64,000 bases of DNA from Thioalkalicoccus limnaeus (GCF_041197575.1 NZ_JBDKXB010000004.1:124001-188000), one strand, 5' to 3'; numbered from the stretch's first letter, positions 19,972-29,164 are shown. Numbers and translations: made by a program. Notes: generated by a model from the letters alone, not told the origin.

Positions 19972-20266
19972 GGTGGGGCCACGGTGTTTCTATCGATGGA
20001 TGGATGCCTTGCGCCGGGATTTTATTGCCAGCGGGTTACGATCCGGTTAAGGCGCACCGCAAGGCGGTCAAAGTACGGCAATCGGTTCCTGTTACTCTTG
20101 CTCTCGCGCACCGGTGACGAGTGGCCCTTGGAGGTCGAGGGACGGGTCCCGACGCCGGTTGGAAGGTCGCCGTGCGTTGCGTCCTGGCAGGCGAAAAAAC
20201 CACGCAAGACTCCACCTAGGGTGGTCACTGAAGCCTCTTTGTGCATTTGGGTTGAGCAGGAGCCTG

Positions 20267-21070
20267 ATGGCGATGTCTACTTTCGGTTTGCGGTTTCTCG
20301 GCGTTGGCAATGCGCAGGCGCCGGATCTCGGTTCGTCGTCGGCGGTCCTGGAGGTCGATGGTCGGCCCAGCTTGCTGGTCGATTGCGGTCCGGACACCAT
20401 CGATACCTTCCTCGGGATCTACGCCGGCTTGCCATCCGCACTGTTCATCACGCACGCGCACATGGATCATATCGGCGGACTCGAGGGGCTTTTCTATCGA
20501 GTGGCCACCGCGGCGGCGGCGCTGAGGCCGCCCAAGGTCTATTGCCCGGTGCCTTTGCTCCAGGTGATGCAGAGTCGGTTGGCCGATTATCCGAATATCT
20601 TGGCCGAAGGCGGCAGCAATTTTTGGGATGCGTTTCAGCTGATCCCTGTGTCCGACCGGTTCTGGCACGAAAGTCTGCTCTTTAGCGTATTCCCGGTTCG
20701 TCATCACGAGTACCTGTCGGCATTCGGGTTAGCGTTGGCAGGGCGTTTTCTCTATACCGGCGACACGCGACCCATCCCGGAGGTGCTGAGCCGCTACGCG
20801 GCCCGGGGCGAACTCATCTTTCACGATTGCGCCAGTCGCGCGAATCCATCTCACACCGGTGTCGAAGATATCGCCCGCGAGTACCAGCCGGAGCAATGGC
20901 AACGCATGGTCCTCTATCATTACGAATCACCGGAGGCCGGTCAGGCGATCGAGGAGCGGGGTTACCGGATTGCGCGCCGTGGTGAACGTTACGACCTGCT
21001 CTGCCCGAGCCAATCGGCGCATCACATACCGGGGCTCTCGCTGTCGGAGATCCTCGATCCGGTCCCGTGA
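20267..21070 (+). CDS. Metallo-beta-lactamase-fold hydrolase (RNase Z/PDE-like)
   Basis: A 267-residue MBL-fold protein. The metal-binding motif ITHAHMDHIGGLEGLF (HxHxDH) is intact, with further ligands likely in FPVRHHEY, YTGDTRP and FHDCASRANPSHT. The fold is closest to the RNase Z / cyclic-nucleotide phosphodiesterase group, which lacks signal peptides, as here. ATG 20267 is selected because AGGAG lies five bases upstream. Function is unassigned; it sits divergently from phoB and next to a Nudix hydrolase. Confidence 0.8.
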   Translation: MAMSTFGLRFLGVGNAQAPDLGSSSAVLEVDGRPSLLVDCGPDTIDTFLGIYAGLPSALFITHAHMDHIGGLEGLFYRVATAAAALRPPKVYCPVPLLQVMQSRLADYPNILAEGGSNFWDAFQLIPVSDRFWHESLLFSVFPVRHHEYLSAFGLALAGRFLYTGDTRPIPEVLSRYAARGELIFHDCASRANPSHTGVEDIAREYQPEQWQRMVLYHYESPEAGQAIEERGYRIARRGERYDLLCPSQSAHHIPGLSLSEILDPVP

Positions 21071-21116
21071 CGGGGATATCATGAGCAGGTCGACTCGAAG
21101 GGGTTTGGAGGGGCGG

Positions 21117-21659
21117 ATGGATCAGGCTGAAACCGAAAACCGGCGTTCGGTCTTTCGTGGCCGCGTCGTCGACGTCGGTGTCGAGACGGTCAGGCTGCCC
21201 AACGGCCAGTCGGTCTCGCTCGAGATCATTCGCCACCCCGGCGGTGCCGCCGTGGTCGCGCTCGATGGCGAACAGCGGGTCTGCCTATTGCGCCAGTATC
21301 GGCATGCCGCTGGCGGGTGGTTGTGGGAATTGCCGGCGGGGCAGATCGATCCAGGCGAACGACCGCGGGCAACAGCGCAGCGGGAATTGGCGGAGGAAGC
21401 GGGCCTGGTCGCCCGGGACTGGACCGAGCTCGGCCCGGTGCATAGCTCGCCCGGTGTCTTCACCGAGATCATCCACCTGTATCTGGCACGGGATCTGCGC
21501 GAGCTGCCGGTCGCGCATGGCGCTGATGAGGTGATCGAGGTTCATTGGTATCCGTTTGCCGAGGTGCTCGAATGGTGCGTCACGAGCGTGATCACCGACG
21601 CGAAGACCGCGATCGGCCTCATGCGCGCCGCGGCCAGGGTCGGGATCGGGTATCGTTGA
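21117..21659 (+). CDS. ADP-ribose pyrophosphatase-type Nudix hydrolase
   Basis: A 180-residue Nudix enzyme. The Nudix box is GQIDPGERPRATAQRELAEEAGL, preceded by LLRQYRHAAGGWLWELPAG, the arrangement typical of ADP-sugar diphosphatases (NudF type). A proline about 16 residues after the box (in HSSPGVF) is the usual ADP-ribose specificity mark. GGAG lies seven bases before ATG 21117. It probably hydrolyses ADP-ribose to AMP and ribose-5-phosphate. Confidence 0.87.
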   Translation: MDQAETENRRSVFRGRVVDVGVETVRLPNGQSVSLEIIRHPGGAAVVALDGEQRVCLLRQYRHAAGGWLWELPAGQIDPGERPRATAQRELAEEAGLVARDWTELGPVHSSPGVFTEIIHLYLARDLRELPVAHGADEVIEVHWYPFAEVLEWCVTSVITDAKTAIGLMRAAARVGIGYR

Positions 21660-21706
21660 TCGGAGACACACATCCGAACGCCAGCGAGCGGCCCCGGTCA
21701 TGTGAG

Positions 21707-22234
21707 TCAGAACAATGTGATGCTGGCGTAGCCGAGCGTGAAGCCGACGATCGTAGCCACGAGCACGTCGCTCGGGTAGTGCAAACCCAACACGATACGC
21801 GAGCTGGCCACCAGCAGTGTAAAGGGAACCAGCAGCAGGGCGAGATCCGGGTAGTAGTGCAACGCCACGGTCGTGAAGGCGACTGCGTGGAGCGTGTGAC
21901 CCGATGGAAAGCTGTAACGATCCAACGGCGGGACGCCTGGCACGATCCCGGTGGCGTAATGGCACGGGCGCTCGCGCCGCGTGCTGCCTTTCAGCGATTT
22001 GTACAGGAGCAAGGCGACCAGGCCCGTTGCCAGCATGTGCAAGCCGGCGGTCAGACCATCACGGCCGCCGACGACGACCAGGATCGCGATCAAACTGTAC
22101 CAGAAGACACCGTCGCCGAGACGGCTGATTATCGCGAAGGGTCGATGGACCCAGCGCCGTTGCATCGAACGGCTCCAAGCCGCCCGACACAGGGGTATCT
22201 CGATCTCATTGAGTTGTTGCAGCCACAGTCTCAC
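21707..22234 (-). CDS. PAP2-family membrane phosphatase
   Basis: A 175-residue integral membrane phosphatase with about five membrane segments. All three PAP2 motifs are visible: KGSTRRERP (KxxxxxxRP), YSFPSGHTLHAV (PSGH) and SRIVLGLHYPSDVL (SRxxxxxHxxxD). Family members dephosphorylate lipid phosphates such as phosphatidate or undecaprenyl diphosphate. It is the last gene of the minus-strand lipid operon and overlaps the glycosyltransferase gene by 29 bases. The context suggests it supplies diacylglycerol for glycosylation. The start is a GTG. Confidence 0.88.
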   Translation of the reverse strand: MRLWLQQLNEIEIPLCRAAWSRSMQRRWVHRPFAIISRLGDGVFWYSLIAILVVVGGRDGLTAGLHMLATGLVALLLYKSLKGSTRRERPCHYATGIVPGVPPLDRYSFPSGHTLHAVAFTTVALHYYPDLALLLVPFTLLVASSRIVLGLHYPSDVLVATIVGFTLGYASITLF

Positions 22235-23417
22235 GAGGGTTCTCCAATCCGCGCCGTTCGCGGATGACGTGCAGAAGCAGTTTCTCGATCCCGCGGATGA
22301 CGCGATCCCAATCGAGGGTTTCGGCTGTGGCGCGGGCTTGTTGGCCGATCTTGCGCAGGCGGGTCGGATCGGCCGTCAGCGCGAGTGCCTCGGTGACGAA
22401 GGCCTGCGCGTCGCCGGTCGGCACCGTTACCCCGTTGCACCAAGGTTGGATATACCGATGGGCGGCGGCGTAGTCGAAAGCGACGACGGCCAAACCGCTG
22501 GCCATGGCCTCCGGAACCACGTTGCCGAAGGTCTCGGTGAGGCTCGGAAAGACGAACAGGTCGCCGCTGGCGTAATGTTCGGCCAGCTCCTCGCCGGTCT
22601 TTGGCCCGGTAAAGCAGAAATCGGGGAAGTCGCGTTGCAGCCGTTCCAGTTCCGGGCCGTCGCCGACCAGCACGAACCGCGTGCGCGGTGCGCGGGCCGC
22701 GATCGCGCGAAAACAGGTCAGGGCCAGGTCGAGGTTCTTCTCGGCGGCGAGACGACCGACATAGAGGGCAACGAGGCTGTCCTCGTGGCAACCCCAAGCG
22801 GCCCGCAATGGCCGGCGCCGGCGCGTCGGCGAGAAGAGGTGGGTGTCGACGCCGCGACCGAACAGATGCACGTTGGTGAAACCCTCTTGGGCGAGTTGCT
22901 CTCGAAGCTCCACCGTCGGGACCAGGGTCGCATCCGACCGGTTGTGGAAGTGCTTCAGCGTTTGGCCGATCTGTTGGGTCAGGAGTCCGAGCCCGTAGTG
23001 CCGGCTGTACTGACCGAACTGGGTGTGAAAACCGGTTACGGCCGGGATATCGAGCGCAATCGCGGCCTTCAGCGCCGCGTGTCCCAAGGGGCCCTGCGTC
23101 GCGATATAGACAGCGTCCGGTCGCGGCTGGTTCCAGATCCTGCGCAACCGCCAATAGACAGGTAAGCCGATGCGCAGTCCGCGATAACCGGGCAGTGGCA
23201 CGCCTGGCACCAAGGTTTCGGTCGCGATCTCTCGTAGGCCGGAGGACGCCGTCCGATCCGGTCGTTGTCGGGGGCGGACCAGATGGACCAAGTGGCCGCG
23301 ACGACCCAAGCCGACCACCAGGTGCCGCATCGTATTGGCGACACCGTTGATCTCGGGTGGATAGGTTTCGGTGACCACCGCGACGCGCAATGCCGACGAT
23401 TGGCCGGATTCGTTCAT
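22206..23417 (-). CDS. GT4-family glycosyltransferase (probable glycolipid synthesis)
   Basis: A 403-residue GT-B glycosyltransferase. The N-terminal domain starts VAVVTETYPPEINGVANTMR with the glycine-rich acceptor loop, and the C-terminal domain has VGRLAAEKNLDLAL, LVGDGPELERL and the EX7E motif in SLTETFGNVVPEAMASGLAVV. It resembles GDP-mannose-dependent or diacylglycerol alpha-glycosyltransferases (MgtA/SqdX group). It overlaps the acyltransferase gene by four bases (ATGA) and is flanked by PAP2. The likely product is a phosphate-free glycolipid, but the sugar donor cannot be read from sequence. Confidence 0.85.
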   Translation of the reverse strand: MNESGQSSALRVAVVTETYPPEINGVANTMRHLVVGLGRRGHLVHLVRPRQRPDRTASSGLREIATETLVPGVPLPGYRGLRIGLPVYWRLRRIWNQPRPDAVYIATQGPLGHAALKAAIALDIPAVTGFHTQFGQYSRHYGLGLLTQQIGQTLKHFHNRSDATLVPTVELREQLAQEGFTNVHLFGRGVDTHLFSPTRRRRPLRAAWGCHEDSLVALYVGRLAAEKNLDLALTCFRAIAARAPRTRFVLVGDGPELERLQRDFPDFCFTGPKTGEELAEHYASGDLFVFPSLTETFGNVVPEAMASGLAVVAFDYAAAHRYIQPWCNGVTVPTGDAQAFVTEALALTADPTRLRKIGQQARATAETLDWDRVIRGIEKLLLHVIRERRGLENPRETVAATTQ

Positions 23418-24262
23418 TCGAGCACTGCCTTCTGGTGCGATATCGGACCGAGCGGGGGCGGGACAGCGGTAGGCCCGGAGGGTTGCGCGGGGCGTCTTGG
23501 GCGCGGCTTGACGGCGGCGTCGAGGCCCAGTGCCCAAGCGATGGCGGTGCGCGCTCGCTCGGCAACCTGTCGCCGGTCCACCTGGTCGGTTTCGATGGGT
23601 GGCAGAAAATGCACCGTAACCGAGAGCCCGGTGTGGCGCAGGACGCGCCCCAGGTGGGCGGCCAGCGACTCGTCGCCGATGAAGGGCGCGATCGGATCCG
23701 GGGCCGCCGGGGGGCCGTAGCGCAGCGCGACGGGCTGGACCAAGGTGCCCGATTCCTGGCCGATCGCGAATAGACGCGGATGGAAGCGCAGCAGTTCGGT
23801 GCCATCGCTGGTGGTCCCTTCCGGAAAGACGACGACCGGCCGGCCGGCCTGAATCTGCTCTTGGATCTGGGTCGTGATCCGTGCGGTCTCGTTCCCGCCG
23901 CGGGCGATGAACAGGGTCCCGGCGACCGCGGCCATCCAGCCGATGACCGGCCACTGCCGGACCTCGGCCTTCGATAAGAACCCGATCTCGCCCTGGGCGC
24001 CGAGGACCGGGACATCGAGCCATGAGATATGGTTGGCGACCAGCAGGGCGTTCGGTACCGGTTTCCCGGTGACATGGATGTCCAGATCGAGGGCCCGGCA
24101 GACGCGCTGGTGCCACCAACGGACGACGCGTGGTGTCCAGCGCGGGGGGCGGCCGACTCGATCCGCGAGGCGGATGGCGACGATCGCGACCAGGCCGCCG
24201 GCCATGGCCAGCAGCGCCCGCATGGCCCGCAGCAGTGTCCGATGCCCTGGGCTGCGCTTCAC
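23414..24262 (-). CDS. olsA: PlsC-like 1-acyl-glycerophosphate / lyso-ornithine-lipid acyltransferase
   Basis: A 282-residue membrane acyltransferase. After one or two N-terminal hydrophobic segments it shows the catalytic HX4D motif NHISWLD, the FIARGG block and FPEGTTSDG, all typical of PlsC. The gene directly follows an OlsB-like gene, which in proteobacteria makes the partner an OlsA-type O-acyltransferase completing ornithine lipid; a plain PlsC role in phosphatidate synthesis remains possible. The C-terminal 35 residues are proline-rich. GTG 24262 is chosen because it overlaps the olsB stop (GTGA); ATG 24223 is the alternative. Confidence 0.78.
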   Translation of the reverse strand: MKRSPGHRTLLRAMRALLAMAGGLVAIVAIRLADRVGRPPRWTPRVVRWWHQRVCRALDLDIHVTGKPVPNALLVANHISWLDVPVLGAQGEIGFLSKAEVRQWPVIGWMAAVAGTLFIARGGNETARITTQIQEQIQAGRPVVVFPEGTTSDGTELLRFHPRLFAIGQESGTLVQPVALRYGPPAAPDPIAPFIGDESLAAHLGRVLRHTGLSVTVHFLPPIETDQVDRRQVAERARTAIAWALGLDAAVKPRPRRPAQPSGPTAVPPPLGPISHQKAVLE

Positions 24263-25026
24263 CGGCCACCCGTCCGTGCAAGAAAATGTCGTGAATAGGT
24301 CGGGTGCAATTCGTCGATGTTCAGCAGCATGAGCACGTCGGCGACGCCGAAGTCTGGATCGCGGCAGGGCTCGCCGCATGCCTTGGCGCCAAGCCGCGTG
24401 TAGGCGCGCAACAGCGTCGGCAGCGGCGCATCCAGCACCTCGTCGACGACCGTTGGCGTCATCAATGGAACGCGCGGCGTCACGCGTAGATGCGACGATG
24501 TCATCGCCTGACGCCGTAACCGATTCATGATGGCCGCCGCCTGAATGTCGCCGTCGCCAAGCGGCATGCTCGCGCACCCGAACAGGTAGTCGAAGCGATG
24601 CAGATTGATGTATCCCGCCAAGCCCGACCAGAGCACGGCGATCGCCGGGCCGTGGCGAAACTCCGGCGAGATGCAGGTCCGTCCGATCTCGAGCAATCGA
24701 CCCGGTAGCGACGGGATCGGCCCCAGATCGAACTCGCTCTCCGAGTAATAGCGCCCGAGGCGCTGCGCGTTTTGGTCGGTCAGGATCCGTGTGCAGCCGA
24801 CGACGCGCCCCGACCGGGCATCGCGGACCAACAGATGCTGGCAGAAAGGATCGAACTCGTCACGATCGAGGGCCTCGCCGTGGTCACGGAGCTTGGCCCC
24901 CAACTCTTCGCCGAACACCCGGTAGCGCAGGGCTTGGGCCTCGCGCACCTCGTCGTCGGTCGCCGCCAGTTCGACGAACAGGCGTTCGCCGCGCTTGACG
25001 GATAGCGCCGTTGCGAACCCGGCCAT
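24259..25026 (-). CDS. olsB: L-ornithine N-alpha-acyltransferase (OlsB-like)
   Basis: A 255-residue GNAT-fold acyltransferase of the OlsB/hemolysin-like family. Diagnostic stretches are EAQALRYRVFGEELGA, DEFDPFCQHLLVRD, LEIGRTCISPEFRHGPAIAVLW and YLFGCASMPLGD. OlsB transfers a 3-hydroxyacyl chain from ACP to the alpha-amino group of ornithine, the first step of ornithine lipid synthesis. It is the first gene of a tightly overlapping four-gene operon. A sequence resembling a Pho box lies about 75-90 bases upstream, which fits the known induction of ornithine lipids by phosphate limitation. Confidence 0.86.
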   Translation of the reverse strand: MAGFATALSVKRGERLFVELAATDDEVREAQALRYRVFGEELGAKLRDHGEALDRDEFDPFCQHLLVRDARSGRVVGCTRILTDQNAQRLGRYYSESEFDLGPIPSLPGRLLEIGRTCISPEFRHGPAIAVLWSGLAGYINLHRFDYLFGCASMPLGDGDIQAAAIMNRLRRQAMTSSHLRVTPRVPLMTPTVVDEVLDAPLPTLLRAYTRLGAKACGEPCRDPDFGVADVLMLLNIDELHPTYSRHFLARTGGR

Positions 25027-25099
25027 ATCTCACCCTCGGTCAAGGCACATGTCGATGACCGATACTAACCGGACGGGGTTGCGGTTTGATGTTGGGTTG

Positions 25100-25117
25100 G
25101 TGACGACCCGATGACGG
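25100..25117 (-). promoter_or_regulatory. Possible Pho box upstream of olsB
   Basis: On the minus strand CCGTCATCGGGTCGTCAC has two GTCA(T/C) cores repeated with the 11-base period of PhoB sites and matches about 11 of 14 core bases. The spacer is GC-rich rather than AT-rich, and no good -10 follows at the usual distance. It is a weak candidate. Confidence 0.25.
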
Positions 25118-25206
25118 TGCTCGCCGGAGCGACGACGAAGGCGGGTCTCTACCGCGGGTGTTCCAGTCCTCCGCGAGGGCTCGTGGCGGTCGTCACGCCG
25201 TGGCGG

Positions 25207-25869
25207 TCAAACCTCGTCACGCAATGACAGGATTCGCCAACCGCGGGATTCGGCGCAGGCGCGCAGCCTTGGGTCCGGGTCGACGGCTACCGGATGGGTG
25301 ACCCGTTCGAGGAGCGGCAGGTCATTGTGGGAATCACTGTAGAAGGTGCTGTCGGCAAGATCGTATCCGGTGTCCGTCATCCACTCCTCGAGTCGGCTTA
25401 CCTTGCCTTCGCGGAACGCCGGCACCCCGGCCACTTCGCCGGTGAAGCGATCCTCGCGTCGTTCCGGCACGGTCGCGATCAGGTCGGAAATGCCGAAACG
25501 TTCGGCGATCGGGCCGGTGACGAACTCGTTGGTCGCGGTGATGATCAGCAATCGATCGCCACGCTGGCGATGGTGCTCGACCAGGGCCAACGCCCGAGGC
25601 AGGACGACCGGTTCGATCATCTCGCACAGGAACCGAGATCGCCACAGGAGCAAGTCGGGCAACGGGTGGTCGCGCAACGGGGCCAATGCGAAACCCAAGA
25701 AGGCGCGGATATCGAGGCGGCCCTCGCGGTAGTCGCGATAGAAGCGATCGTTCAGCTCTTCGTATTGGTCGCGATCGACGACCCCTTGGGCGATCAGATA
25801 ACGGCCCCAAAGGTAGTCGGAGTCTCCAGCGATCAGTGTATTGTCTAGGTCGAAGATGGCCAGGGGCAC
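25207..25869 (-). CDS. HAD-superfamily phosphatase (SerB-like, HAD-IB)
   Basis: A 220-residue HAD hydrolase. Motif I is FDLDNTLIAGDSD, motif II is LLIITATNEFVT, the Lys is in REGKVSRLEEW, and motif IV is YSDSHNDLPLLE. The helical cap between motifs I and II places it in the HAD-IB (SerB-like) group, which acts on small phosphomonoesters. GTG 25869 is the start consistent with the family N-terminus; a longer upstream frame is not supported. The HAD-rppH-ptsP order is also found in Pseudomonas. Confidence 0.85.
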   Translation of the reverse strand: MPLAIFDLDNTLIAGDSDYLWGRYLIAQGVVDRDQYEELNDRFYRDYREGRLDIRAFLGFALAPLRDHPLPDLLLWRSRFLCEMIEPVVLPRALALVEHHRQRGDRLLIITATNEFVTGPIAERFGISDLIATVPERREDRFTGEVAGVPAFREGKVSRLEEWMTDTGYDLADSTFYSDSHNDLPLLERVTHPVAVDPDPRLRACAESRGWRILSLRDEV

Positions 25870-26191
25870 GGGTTGGTTCCTCGTCGAGGGTCGGGTTTCG
25901 CCGCAATCGAGGTGGCCACTTGGGCCTTGATCACGACTGTGACGGCTGTACGAGTAGCTGCGCCTGATCGTCAGCGCGGATGCATGCGGAGGTTGTGGGC
26001 CAGGTCGTGCTGTCGCCATCCGTGTCCATCGGTGCCGGTCCGTGGCTGAGGTCAAAGGCCGATCGAGACCTTGCGGCCAGGCGGAAAAAATACTCGGAAT
26101 CTGGTGGGCACGCAAAGGGCATGCCTCGCGAGTTGCCCCGTCTATAGAGATTATGGAAAAATGACGACGCTAATCAGCAGGGTGCGCGGCC
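25870..26191. other. Divergent intergenic region between the HAD phosphatase and rppH genes
   Basis: About 320 bases that should hold both divergent promoters. AT content rises near 26135-26175 (TATAGAGATTATGG and AAAAATG). No promoter could be assigned with confidence, and no RNA gene was recognised. Confidence 0.5.
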
Positions 26192-26731
26192 TTGATCGAT
26201 CCGGACGGTTTCAGACCCAATGTGGGCATCATCATCTGTAACGACCAGCGGCGCCTGTTCTGGGGGCGGCGGGTCGGTCAGAATGCGTGGCAGTTCCCGC
26301 AGGGCGGCATCCACGAGGACGAGGCCCCGATCGAGGCGATGTACCGGGAACTGGAGGAAGAGGTCGGCCTGCGACCCTGTCAGGTCGAGCTGCTCGGGTG
26401 CACGCGCCGCTGGTTGCGATACCGATTGCCGAAACGCTTCATACGCCGCCATTGCGGCCCGGTCTGCATCGGGCAGAAGCAAATCTGGTACATGTTGCGC
26501 GTCAATTGCGAGGAGCAGGCCTTCTGCCTCGACAGCAGTGAAAAGCCCGAGTTCGATGCATGGCGGTGGGTCAAGTATTGGCAACCGCTGCGCGAAGTGG
26601 TCTATTTCAAGCGCCAGGTCTATCTGAGGGCCCTCGAGGAGCTTGCGCCGCTGCTCTACCCGGAAGGTCCGCCCGTGCGCCAGGAGGTCTTGTCCGATCC
26701 TCCGCGTTGCTTGCATCAAGGGCGCCGATGA
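26192..26731 (+). CDS. rppH: RNA pyrophosphohydrolase RppH
   Basis: A 179-residue Nudix enzyme that removes pyrophosphate from 5' ends of mRNA and so starts RNase E-dependent decay. The start is TTG 26192, giving the conserved N-terminus MIDPDGFRPNVGIIICN. The Nudix box is GGIHEDEAPIEAMYRELEEEVGL, followed by RWLRYRLPKRFIRR and the C-terminal WRWVKYWQPLREVVYFKRQVY block diagnostic of RppH. ptsP follows on the same strand. Confidence 0.95.
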   Translation: MIDPDGFRPNVGIIICNDQRRLFWGRRVGQNAWQFPQGGIHEDEAPIEAMYRELEEEVGLRPCQVELLGCTRRWLRYRLPKRFIRRHCGPVCIGQKQIWYMLRVNCEEQAFCLDSSEKPEFDAWRWVKYWQPLREVVYFKRQVYLRALEELAPLLYPEGPPVRQEVLSDPPRCLHQGRR

Positions 26732-26892
26732 GGGTCGGCCCGCGTTGCGCGCATCTAGAAGCTCGGCGCCCGGTGCGATGTGTTCCCTCGGCGTGACGGG
26801 TCGCCTCTTGTCGCCGTCCGCCACCGAACGGCCAACAGAACGGGCCGTCGCTCCCTGTCTCTTTGATTCGAGAACCCAAGTCCTAATAGGCC

Positions 26893-29157
26893 ATGCTTGA
26901 GCCACTGCGCCGCATCGTTCAGAAAGTCAATCAGGCCCCGGATCTGGAGCAGGCGCTGAGGGTCATCGTCCAGAGCGTCAAGCAGGTCGTTGGGGCTGAC
27001 GTTTGCTCCGTTTACCTCACCGACTTCGATTCGCGCGAGCACGTCTTGCAGGCCACCGACGGCCTGGCAGCGGGGGCGGTCGGCCGCGTTCGCCTGCCGC
27101 TGCATCGCGGTCTGATCGGGCTGGTCTGCGAGCGGGCCGAACCCCTGAACCTCGACGATGCCCCCGCGCATCGGCGTTACCTGTTCATCAAGGAAACCGG
27201 AGAACAGGAATACCGCGGTTTTCTCGGCGCGCCGATCATCCAAAACCGCAAGGTCCTCGGCGTGCTCGTGTTGCGCCAGCGCGAGCAGCGCCGGTTCGGT
27301 GACGATGAGGTCAATTTCGTCGTCACCCTGGCCTCGCAACTCGCCGGTGCCATCACCTTCGCGCGGATCAGCGGTGAGCTGGCGCGATTGCAGGATCCGA
27401 TGGCGTTGCCGAACCGGTACCTGCAAGGTCTGCCGGCCTCGCCGGGGATCGCGATCGGGATCGCGGTCGTGGTCTACCCGCTCGCGGATCTGGAGGCTGT
27501 GCCGGACAATCCCGCCGCCGAGCCGGAGGCGGAGGTCGAGCGCTTTTTGAGCGCCATCGCCGACGTGGCCGAAGAGCTGGAGCAGGTGGCCAGCCAGTTT
27601 GCCGGAACCCTGAGCCCCGAGGATCGGGCGTTGTTCGACGCCTGGCGGCTGATGCTCGAGAGCGACCTGCTTCTCGATGGGACCCTGGCCCGGATCCGGG
27701 CCGGAAACTGGGCGCCCGGCGCCCTGCGGGCCACGATCGCCGAACATGTGCAGGTGTTCGACCGCATGGAAGACGGCTATCTGCGCGAGCGCGGCACCGA
27801 TGTCTGCGATCTCGGGCGGCGGATCCTGATGCACCTGCAGAAGATCAAGCCGCCGCCGATCGACTATCCGCCGTCGACGATTCTGGTCGGCGAAGAATTG
27901 AGTGCGATGCAGATCGCCGATGTTCCGCGCGAACGCCTCGCCGGCATCGTCTCGACGACCGGCTCGGGCTCTTCGCATGTCGCGATCCTCGCGCGCGGGA
28001 TCGGCGTGCCGGCGGTCATGGGTGTCGGAGAGCTGCCGGTTGGGCGCATCGATGGACGCGAGGCCGTCGTCAATGGGTATCATGGCCGGATCTACGTCGC
28101 GCCAGGCGCCTCGGTCAAGGCCGAGTACCAGCGGCTGATCGAAGAGGATCGCGCCCTGAGCACGGAGCTCGAGAGTCTGCGCCATCTGCCCGCCGAGTCG
28201 ACCGACGGCTTTCTGCTGCCGTTATACCTGAATACCGGGCTGGTCTCGGAGTCGCGGCCGATCGGTATCGAGGAGTCGGCCGGTGTCGGTCTCTACCGGA
28301 CCGAGCTGCCGTTCCTCGTTCGGGACAGTTTTCCCGGCGAGGAGGTGCAGATGGCCAACTATCGGAAGGTTTTGACGACCTTCGCGCCGCGTCCGGTGAC
28401 GATCCGAACGCTCGACATCGGCGGGGACAAGCCCTTGCCGTATTTCCCGGTCGTCGAGTCCAACCCGTTTCTCGGCTGGCGCGGGATTCGCGTCACGCTG
28501 GATCATCCGGAGATCTTCTTGACCCAGGTCCGGGCCATGCTGCAGGCCGCGATCGGCCTCGAGAATCTGCGGATCCTGTTGCCGATGATCGGCAGCGTCA
28601 CCGAACTCGACGACGCGCTCCGCCTGATTCAGCGTGCCCACGACGAACTCCATGACGAGGGGCTGTCGGTCATGCGGCCGCCGGTGGGGATCATGATCGA
28701 GGTGCCGGCCGCTGTCTACCAGATCGAATCGCTGGCGCGGCGCGTCGATTTCCTGTCGGTCGGTACCAACGACCTGACGCAGTACCTGTTGGCCGTCGAT
28801 CGCAACAACAGTCATGTCGCCGAGCTTTACGACGAGTTGCATCCAGCGGTGCTGCGCGCGCTGATGCAGGTGGTCAGCGGGGCGCGCAGCCAGGAGGTCG
28901 AGGTCAGTATCTGCGGGGAGATGGCCGGCGATCCGTTGGCGGTGGTTCTGTTGCTCGGAATGGGTGTGGACAGTCTCAGCATGAGTGGCGGGAGCCTGCC
29001 GCGCGTGAAGGCCGTGATCCGCAGCTTGAGTCGGGCGCGGGCGAGGGAATTGCTGAAGTGCGCGCTGCAATTCGAGGATGCCGCGGCGGTGCGGCGGCTC
29101 CTGATGAACACGATCGAGGAGCTCGGCCTCGGCGGTCTGGTGCGGCCCGGCCGCTGA
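26893..29157 (+). CDS. ptsP: Phosphoenolpyruvate-protein phosphotransferase PtsP (enzyme I-Ntr)
   Basis: A 754-residue first enzyme of the nitrogen-related PTS. Residues 1 to about 165 form a GAF domain (DLEQALRVIVQSVKQVVGADVCSVYL). The enzyme I part has the phospho-histidine in STTGSGSSHVAILARGIGVPAVMG and the PEP-binding regions LYRTELPFL, RTLDIGGDKPLPYF, GTNDLTQYLLAVDRNN and the C-terminal CGEMAGDP. It phosphorylates NPr (PtsO) and then PtsN, neither of which is in the window. The frame is intact and of normal length. Confidence 0.96.
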   Translation: MLEPLRRIVQKVNQAPDLEQALRVIVQSVKQVVGADVCSVYLTDFDSREHVLQATDGLAAGAVGRVRLPLHRGLIGLVCERAEPLNLDDAPAHRRYLFIKETGEQEYRGFLGAPIIQNRKVLGVLVLRQREQRRFGDDEVNFVVTLASQLAGAITFARISGELARLQDPMALPNRYLQGLPASPGIAIGIAVVVYPLADLEAVPDNPAAEPEAEVERFLSAIADVAEELEQVASQFAGTLSPEDRALFDAWRLMLESDLLLDGTLARIRAGNWAPGALRATIAEHVQVFDRMEDGYLRERGTDVCDLGRRILMHLQKIKPPPIDYPPSTILVGEELSAMQIADVPRERLAGIVSTTGSGSSHVAILARGIGVPAVMGVGELPVGRIDGREAVVNGYHGRIYVAPGASVKAEYQRLIEEDRALSTELESLRHLPAESTDGFLLPLYLNTGLVSESRPIGIEESAGVGLYRTELPFLVRDSFPGEEVQMANYRKVLTTFAPRPVTIRTLDIGGDKPLPYFPVVESNPFLGWRGIRVTLDHPEIFLTQVRAMLQAAIGLENLRILLPMIGSVTELDDALRLIQRAHDELHDEGLSVMRPPVGIMIEVPAAVYQIESLARRVDFLSVGTNDLTQYLLAVDRNNSHVAELYDELHPAVLRALMQVVSGARSQEVEVSICGEMAGDPLAVVLLLGMGVDSLSMSGGSLPRVKAVIRSLSRARARELLKCALQFEDAAAVRRLLMNTIEELGLGGLVRPGR

Positions 29158-29164
29158 CGGACGG

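Noticed and set aside
19972..20266. Pho box upstream of phoB
   Set aside because: No pair of CTGTCAT-like heptamers with 11-base spacing could be found on the phoB strand.
20114..20266. N-terminal extension of the MBL-fold protein
   Set aside because: The extension is arginine-rich without homology, and AGGAG directly precedes the internal ATG at 20267.
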